This document shows, piece after piece, positions 59,307 to 64,000 of a stretch of DNA of 64,000 nucleotides (positions are counted from its first letter, which is position 1; every line of letters begins with the position of its first letter). Below the pieces are notes generated by a model. That model saw nothing but the letters and a program-made list of their open reading frames with translations. It was not told where the DNA came from and did no database searches. The translations under genes and the position numbers were made by a program. This stretch comes from Gemmatales bacterium (GTDB lineage Bacteria > Planctomycetota > Planctomycetia > Gemmatales > Gemmataceae): assembly GCA_026004675.1 (NCBI GenBank), contig BPJP01000001.1, positions 62,001 through 126,000 on the forward strand. The letters are read 5' to 3'.

Positions 59307-59437
59307 TTTTTCCTTTTCGGTACATTCATCTGCAGTCGCCTGGTGGCCGACAACACGGCGTGATGGCTCGGCAATACCGGCGACTCTTTTGCTTGTTATT
59401 TTATGCCGTGTGCCTTGCGAACCAAAGCGGAGGTCCC

Positions 59438-60034
59438 ATGATCGGAACCGAATTGTCACCCTCGGCTTTTCTCGATCGGGTGGCCCAGGAATTCGCCAAA
59501 CTGGACCCGACCGAATTGTCGACACTTTCCGACTTGATCTTTCAATGCTATCAAACACGTGCCACCGTCTTTATCTGCGGCAACGGCGGCAGTGGCTCTA
59601 ATGCTTCCCACTTCTGCGAAGACCTTGGCAAACAAACCATTCGCCGTCAGGATTTCGACAACGACCAAAAACGCCGCTTGCGCGTGCTCAGTCTCACCGA
59701 CAACACACCTTACATCCTTGCCTGGGCCAACGATGAAGGCTATGACCGCATCTTTGTCGAGCAACTGAAAAACCTGGCCAATCCCGGCGATCTTCTGATC
59801 GCTATCAGTGGCTCAGGCAACAGTCCAAATGTCCTTCGCGCCATCGACTGGGCCAACCAACACGGCTTGACGACGTTTGGCTGCACAGGATTCGACGGCG
59901 GCCAACTTCGACAACGGGCTCAGTTCGGCTTCCATGTTCCCATGCACGATATGGGTGTCGTCGAGTCCATCCACCTCACTGCTTTCCATTGGGTGATCGA
60001 CGATCTATTTCGTCGGATTGGACTGTCGACATAA
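59438..60034 (+). CDS. SIS-domain phosphoheptose isomerase-like protein (GmhA family)
   Basis: 198 residues from ATG 59438, preceded by GGAGG at 6 bases. The sugar-phosphate-binding loops are [24 protein letters not shown] and [33 protein letters not shown]. The C-terminus has [20 protein letters not shown], with the catalytic-type Glu and His of GmhA. GmhA converts sedoheptulose 7-phosphate to a heptose phosphate for lipopolysaccharide core synthesis; no other heptose gene is nearby, so the actual substrate is uncertain. Confidence 0.87.
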   Translation: MIGTELSPSAFLDRVAQEFAKLDPTELSTLSDLIFQCYQTRATVFICGNGGSGSNASHFCEDLGKQTIRRQDFDNDQKRRLRVLSLTDNTPYILAWANDEGYDRIFVEQLKNLANPGDLLIAISGSGNSPNVLRAIDWANQHGLTTFGCTGFDGGQLRQRAQFGFHVPMHDMGVVESIHLTAFHWVIDDLFRRIGLST

Positions 60035-60235
60035 ACGCAGTAAAGTCATTAAATGAGCACCAACCAGATGAACGATTTCGGAACAATGGTCGACCAAGGG
60101 CAACAAACCATGACCGCGACAGGGGTTTCGCGGCCAAAAGTTTCCTATAGGAGACACGAACGCCGTAAGGCTTGAAAAATCAGACCGTTACGGTTAAATC
60201 CGGAAACAACCAGCAAGTTGCCCGAAGCGATCATC

Positions 60236-60320
60236 GGCCGCGTGGTGGAATGGTAGACACTAGGGACTTAAAATCCCTTGGGGCGTAAGCCCCGTGCGGG
60301 TTCGAATCCCGCCGCGGCTA
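60236..60320 (+). tRNA. tRNA-Leu (anticodon UAA)
   Basis: An 85-base cloverleaf. The acceptor stem GGCCGCG (60236-60242) pairs with CGCGGCT (60313-60319) with a G-U first pair, and the discriminator is A60320. The D arm is TGGTGGAATGGTAGACAC. The anticodon stem AGGGA/TCCCT carries loop CTTAAAA, anticodon UAA. There is a long variable arm (GGGGC...GCCCC). The T arm is GCGGG/CCCGC with loop TTCGAAT. CCA is not encoded. It is a class II tRNA, as expected for leucine. Confidence 0.95.
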
Positions 60321-60390
60321 TTCGTATCCTGTCCGCTTCCGTCCGCAAGTGCCTGCTGGGATTCACACTTACGAATAGCATCTTTGTTAC

Positions 60391-60629
60391 CGATATCACC
60401 GTTAGTTGACGGTACGCTCGCCACGCTAACACCGCCACGCTCACCGATATCACCGTTAGTTGACGGTCTGCTCGCCACGCTGACACCGCCACGCTCACCG
60501 ATATCACCGTTAGTTGACGGTCTGCTCGCCACGCTGACACCGCCACGCTCACCGATATCACCGTCAGTTGACGGTCTGCTCGTCGCGCTGACGCTACGAC
60601 GCTCGTTGGAATCACCGTTAGTTGACGGT
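60391..60629. repeat. 54-bp tandem repeat with palindromic core (about 4.4 copies)
   Basis: Five copies of a 16-bp near-palindrome (ACCGTTAGTTGACGGT, one copy with C for the second T) start at 60398, 60452, 60506, 60560 and 60614, an exact 54-base period. The intervening 38 bases are also nearly identical in the inner copies and diverge slightly at both ends. Because the period is divisible by three, all frames stay open, but no start or ribosome site supports a gene. It lies 70 bases after tRNA-Leu. Confidence 0.92.
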
Positions 60630-61067
60630 GGAGACAAACTGCACAAGATAGCTAAAACTTATGTATCGGATCCCAACTGCGCCCTCGCGCGCACCAAGAC
60701 GACCTCTGGCACCCCTCTTCGTTCGAAGTCTCGCTCACGCCGCGGCGAAGTTGACCCGCCAATTGACCAGTTCGCCGGAAGGCGCCGCCAATGTCCTCGA
60801 CGAAACTGGCCGTTGGCCGAATGCCCGATGCCGCACCAAAGACGCCAAGACCGCTAACCGTGAGGTTCAACGCGGCCATTTCATCATTGCCCTGGCGAAT
60901 GTCGAGATAGGGCTGGCCAAACGACTTGCCTTCCTGCCACGCCTCGCGGGATTGCAAGCCCAGCAGTGCCGTCTGAGCCGTGCGGTGCGACGCTCTGCGA
61001 CTCCTGCAAGCAGCCACAAGGCGATCGGATTTGCTTGCTCGCGTCTGATGGCGGCAACGAGTCTTAA
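60630..61067. other. region without a confident gene
   Basis: About 440 bases between the tandem repeat and the PH-like gene. Frames of 120-136 codons run on both strands (minus 60652-61017, plus 60661-61071), but neither shows a recognisable motif, signal peptide or ribosome site. Either could be a remnant or chance frame. Confidence 0.4.
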
Positions 61068-61523
61068 TTAATTAGCCTTTGCAGGCACAAAAGCGGCCTT
61101 CATTCTTCCGGGTGCCCACGCCCGGCAGGCATTGATAACGGCATGTCGAAAGGACTCCGGGTCGGGAACGCCTCGCAGACGCAAAGCCACCTTCCCGCCG
61201 GAAACCAACTCGATATCGGCGGCACGGAAGAACTTGCTATTGTCGTCGGTGACCACCTTTACGTCGTCGATTTCGGTAAGCGGAACCTGCTCGGCAGGGA
61301 CAGGCTTGAGTCCGCGACGAATCATGACCCGCTTGGTTGTAAGTGTGTAACGACGGGCGAAAAACGGCATCACTTTGAGAAAATAGAATGGGAGCATCAG
61401 TGCCCAACCTAGCGGCGCGGCGAAGATGCTGCAAACCAGGAGGCGACCAATCCGCGCCACCCCAGGAAAAGCCGCCACTGACGGAAATACCTCTCGAATC
61501 ATGCGTTCGTCTTTGTCGAGCAT
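61068..61523 (-). CDS. membrane protein with bacterial PH-like domain (DUF304/bPH2)
   Basis: 151 residues from ATG 61523 (AGGG upstream; GTG 61541 is an alternative). LDKDERMIREVFPSVAAFPG precedes a hydrophobic segment (LLVCSIFAAPLGWALMLPFYFLKV). The following ARRYTLTTKRVMIRRGLKPVPAEQVPLTEIDDVKVVTDDNSKFFRAADIELVSGG matches the bacterial PH-like fold: Y-x-L-T-x-x-R, then I-x-L-x-x-I-x-x-V. Such proteins are small membrane proteins of unclear function. Confidence 0.82.
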   Translation of the reverse strand: MLDKDERMIREVFPSVAAFPGVARIGRLLVCSIFAAPLGWALMLPFYFLKVMPFFARRYTLTTKRVMIRRGLKPVPAEQVPLTEIDDVKVVTDDNSKFFRAADIELVSGGKVALRLRGVPDPESFRHAVINACRAWAPGRMKAAFVPAKAN

Positions 61524-61626
61524 CGCGATACCCTGGCTCACACGACCGTGATGAGCTTATAAATAGCAACTGGACTCAATTCGCCAAGTAGCCGGGCGAG
61601 GGGGCTGCCTGACGGTCTCGAAGTTC

Positions 61627-62997
61627 TCAGCTCAATATGACGACGGCGATCGAGAAAAAGATGATGACGCCGGTGAAGTCGACGAGAGTCGCCACTGCCG
61701 GACTCGACGCTATCGCCGGGTCGATGCCAACGAGCTTGAAACCCAATGGCAGCATGGCGCCGATCATGGTTCCCCAAAAACAGATAAACATGACGGCACA
61801 AGCGATGGAGATGCTCAATTCGAAACGGGGTATGCCGTGCAAAACGGACGCAGGCGTCAAGTAAGCGAAGACGAAGCCGATCGCACCGACCGTCAACCCG
61901 AGAGCCAGTCCCATTTTCACTTCGTGCCAAAGAACCCGAAACCAATCCTTGAGTTCGACTTCTCCCAAAGCCAAAGCTCGGGTAATCAGCGTTACAGCCT
62001 GGGATCCGGAATTTCCTCCGACTGAAATGCACATGGGAATAAAGAGAGCCAGGACGACCATCAGGGGTTCCGGAACGACGCTCTGATAAATGGCCATCGT
62101 GCCGAATGTCAGCAGTTGGGCGAAGAACAAGCAAGCCAGCCAGAAGGCTCGTGTGCGCCAAACGGAGGTGAACGGGGCGTTGAGGTATTCATCTTCGATG
62201 TGGCCGACAGCCCCAAGCCGGTGAACGTCTTCGGTGGCTTCTTCAACGATGACGTCGATGACGTCGTCATGGGTGACAATGCCAACCAGCCGTCCCTCAT
62301 CGTTGACGACGGGAATGGCTAGCAAGTCGTAGTCGGCGATCTTTCTCGCGACGATCTCGCGGTCGTCGCCGACGTGGACGGATACGACATTGGTTTCCAT
62401 GATGTCGCGAACGGGGACGTCGCGGCGGGCAAGGATCAGATTGCGCAAGGAAACAACCCCCCTCAGCCGGCGCTGGTCATCCAGGATATAGACGTAGTTG
62501 ATGATTTCGCTGTCGGGAGCTTGCAGGCGCAGCCGGTCCAACGCTTCACCGACTGTGAGGTTTTCCGGCAACCAGGCGTACTCGGTGGTCATGATGCCGC
62601 CGGCGGTATTCTCACCGTAGCGGTACAAAGCGGCGATGTCGCGCCGATCAGCCTCGTCGACCAGACGCAGAATGGCTTCGCCAACACGCGGCGGCAACCT
62701 CTGCAACAGGTCGACGCGATCATCGTGCGACATCTGCTCGATCAGGTGGGCCATGTGCTGCCGGCCGGCTCCTTCGACCAGGGCTACCTGCAGATCATCG
62801 GGAAAATAGGCGAAGATTTCGGCCTGAGTGCGGATGTCCGTATGAGACAGAAATTTCCAGATTTCATCGACGCTCCACTCCTCAAGCGTCTCGGCAATGG
62901 TTGCCGGATGCAGCGATTCCAACGACGACTTCATGCCGTCAGCGTCGTTTTGCCGCAGCATCTCGCGGAACTCAGGAGCAAATAGAGGGTGGGGCAT
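61627..62997 (-). CDS. mgtE: magnesium transporter MgtE
   Basis: About 456 residues from ATG 62997 (GTG 63039 would add 14). The N-terminal MgtE domain (LHPATIAETLEEW, AEIFAYFPDDLQVALVE) is followed by two CBS domains (AGGIMTTEYAWLPENLTVGEAL and VRDIMETNVVSVHVGDDREIVARKIADYDLLAIPVVNDEGRLVGIVTHDDVIDVI). The five-helix transport domain follows, with SVGGNSGSQAVTLITRALALGEV and MIGAMLPLGFKLVGIDPAIASSPAVATLVDFTGVIIFFS, the conserved pore region. It is a Mg-gated Mg2+ channel. Complete. Confidence 0.95.
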   Translation of the reverse strand: MPHPLFAPEFREMLRQNDADGMKSSLESLHPATIAETLEEWSVDEIWKFLSHTDIRTQAEIFAYFPDDLQVALVEGAGRQHMAHLIEQMSHDDRVDLLQRLPPRVGEAILRLVDEADRRDIAALYRYGENTAGGIMTTEYAWLPENLTVGEALDRLRLQAPDSEIINYVYILDDQRRLRGVVSLRNLILARRDVPVRDIMETNVVSVHVGDDREIVARKIADYDLLAIPVVNDEGRLVGIVTHDDVIDVIVEEATEDVHRLGAVGHIEDEYLNAPFTSVWRTRAFWLACLFFAQLLTFGTMAIYQSVVPEPLMVVLALFIPMCISVGGNSGSQAVTLITRALALGEVELKDWFRVLWHEVKMGLALGLTVGAIGFVFAYLTPASVLHGIPRFELSISIACAVMFICFWGTMIGAMLPLGFKLVGIDPAIASSPAVATLVDFTGVIIFFSIAVVILS

Positions 62998-63151
62998 GGT
63001 TCTGGCCGTCGTAGCGATTCGGGTCAATGCTTTACCCACGACATCGCCGGCTGTGGCGGATGTCTCGGGTGCAATACTTTCTCAAAACGTGAACCGGTTT
63101 TTCCGGCGGTGCTCATCCTCAGAAAAGGGGAATCCCGGAGGCTGGTTTCCT

Positions 63152-64000
63152 TCAGCCGCCCGCACGCAACGTCGGCACTTCAACCTGCATATTGTCGATC
63201 AAACGTGTGTCACCAAAGCGAACCGCCAGTGCCAGATAGACTTTCCCGTCAAGCGCGGTTAGCGGTTGTAAAGTCTCCGGGTCAACGACAACAGCATAAT
63301 CGATGACGGCATCCGGCGCGCTTCGGATCGTTTCCTCCAACAACCGCTGTATCCGGCCGCCATCACGTTCGCCGTGCTCGATCGCCTGGCGGGCTTTTTC
63401 GAGCGCCCGGTGCAAAACTGTCGCCTGGGCACGTTGGTTCGGATCAAGATACTGGTTGCGCGACGACAGGGCCAGCCCGTCCGGTTCGCGAACGATGGGA
63501 CAGACCCGAATCTCGATCGGTACGTTCAAGTCACGCACCATTTGTTGGATGATCAGCGCCTGCTGTCCGTCTTTTTGTCCAAAGAAGGCGACATCGGCTT
63601 GCACGATGTTGAAAAGTTTCAGGACCACTGTAGTGACGCCGCGAAAATGCCCAGGCCGCGACGCACCACATAGCAGGTTCTGCAACTCGTGCACTTCGAC
63701 ATAGGTACGGTATCCCTTGGGGTACATCTCCTCGTTGTCCGGAGCAAAGACCGCATCCACCCCCTCCGAATCACAGATTTCCAAATCCTTTTCCAATTGC
63801 CTGGGATACCGATCGAGGTCTTCATTGGGGCCAAATTGTGTCGGGTTGACGAAAATCGTGACGACCACGAAATCGGTTTCCTTGCGGGCAGCCCGAATCA
63901 GACTGATATGCCCGGCATGCAATGCTCCCATCGTTGGCACAAGGCCGATCTTCTTTCCTTGCCGGCGCGCCGAGTTCGTCAAACGCCGCATCGCTTGGAC
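63152..64000 (-). CDS. panC: pantothenate synthetase, cut by right edge
   Basis: The coding strand runs off the window: the last visible codons give VQAMRRLTNSARRQGKKIGLVPTMGALHAGHISLIRAA. The HIGH-type motif is GALHAGHISL. Other conserved blocks are VTIFVNPTQFGPNEDLDRYPR, VHELQNLLCGASRPGHFRGVTTVVLKLFNIVQADVAFFGQKDGQQALIIQQMVRDL and REPDGLALSSRNQYL (KMSKS-type region). The enzyme joins pantoate and beta-alanine with ATP, a step of coenzyme A synthesis. Only a handful of N-terminal residues are missing. The end is close to the mgtE start (63.0 kb) on the same strand, so the two may be cotranscribed. Confidence 0.95.
   Translation of the reverse strand, partial: VQAMRRLTNSARRQGKKIGLVPTMGALHAGHISLIRAARKETDFVVVTIFVNPTQFGPNEDLDRYPRQLEKDLEICDSEGVDAVFAPDNEEMYPKGYRTYVEVHELQNLLCGASRPGHFRGVTTVVLKLFNIVQADVAFFGQKDGQQALIIQQMVRDLNVPIEIRVCPIVREPDGLALSSRNQYLDPNQRAQATVLHRALEKARQAIEHGERDGGRIQRLLEETIRSAPDAVIDYAVVVDPETLQPLTALDGKVYLALAVRFGDTRLIDNMQVEVPTLRAGG

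Noticed and set aside
60391..60629. Tandem array considered as a CRISPR array
   Set aside because: The bases between the palindromes are nearly identical from unit to unit, whereas CRISPR spacers are unique; the period of 54 with a 16-bp core is also atypical.
60260..60646. Minus-strand open frame with repeated S-x-N-G-D-I-G-E-R-G-G units
   Set aside because: It is created by the 54-bp tandem repeat (a multiple of three) and runs into tRNA-Leu; no ribosome site or family match.

Overview
The window reads as a moderately GC-rich bacterial chromosome, most likely from a planctomycete (Planctomycetota, possibly a thermophilic Gemmatales-type organism). This rests on gene content only: a secreted CxPSR-type sulfatase, a FloA/NfeD membrane cluster, an HTTM protein, a split MacAB-type exporter, a pentahaem c-type cytochrome lipoprotein, a sigma-70 factor with a long helix-turn-helix N-terminal extension, SelB (so selenocysteine is probably decoded) and several secreted or lipoprotein genes of unknown function. 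The species cannot be fixed from the sequence alone.

Layout. 1-3.1 kb: NfeD (cut by the left edge), a second NfeD, flotillin-like FloA and a small membrane protein. 3.1-9.3 kb: DgkA, sulfatase, acyltransferase, M20 peptidase and HtrA protease with a clear terminator. 9.3-21.4 kb: an HTTM/ABC-permease pair, a Pro/Tyr-rich secreted protein, a VLCAD-like acyl-CoA dehydrogenase, a HEAT/TPR protein, a TolC-like lipoprotein, a methyltransferase, a phosphoesterase and IlvD.

22.0-32.1 kb is the accessory highlight, a type III-B CRISPR-Cas effector island in one orientation. Its order is a Can2/Card1-like CARF nuclease, cmr1, cas10/cmr2 (GGDD present, no HD domain seen), cmr3, cmr4, cmr5, cmr6, a Csx1-type CARF-HEPN ribonuclease and a small DUF1874/Crn2-like ring nuclease. 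The expected logic is target RNA binding, cyclic oligoadenylate synthesis by Cas10, activation of two CARF effectors (one PD-(D/E)xK, one HEPN) and shut-off by the ring nuclease. No CRISPR array, cas6, cas1 or cas2 lies in the window, so crRNA must come from elsewhere.

32.3-55.8 kb: a [2Fe-2S] protein, DEAD-box helicase, AlkA-type glycosylase, M28 peptidase, THUMP-type RNA methyltransferase, secreted and membrane proteins, HNH endonuclease, sigma factor, MacA/MacB-like exporter, PsuG, CtaG, a membrane 4Fe-4S protein and a vWA/PP2C pair. From about 30.0 to 55.6 kb many conserved genes are broken by apparent single-base insertions, mostly in homopolymers. Removing one base restores the family sequence each time I tested, so base-calling or assembly error is the leading explanation; genes 5' and 3' of this stretch are intact.

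55.8-64.0 kb: pentahaem cytochrome, SelB, a GmhA-like SIS protein, tRNA-Leu(UAA) followed by a 54-bp tandem repeat carrying a 16-bp palindrome (also found near 13.2 kb), a PH-like membrane protein, MgtE and PanC (cut by the right edge).
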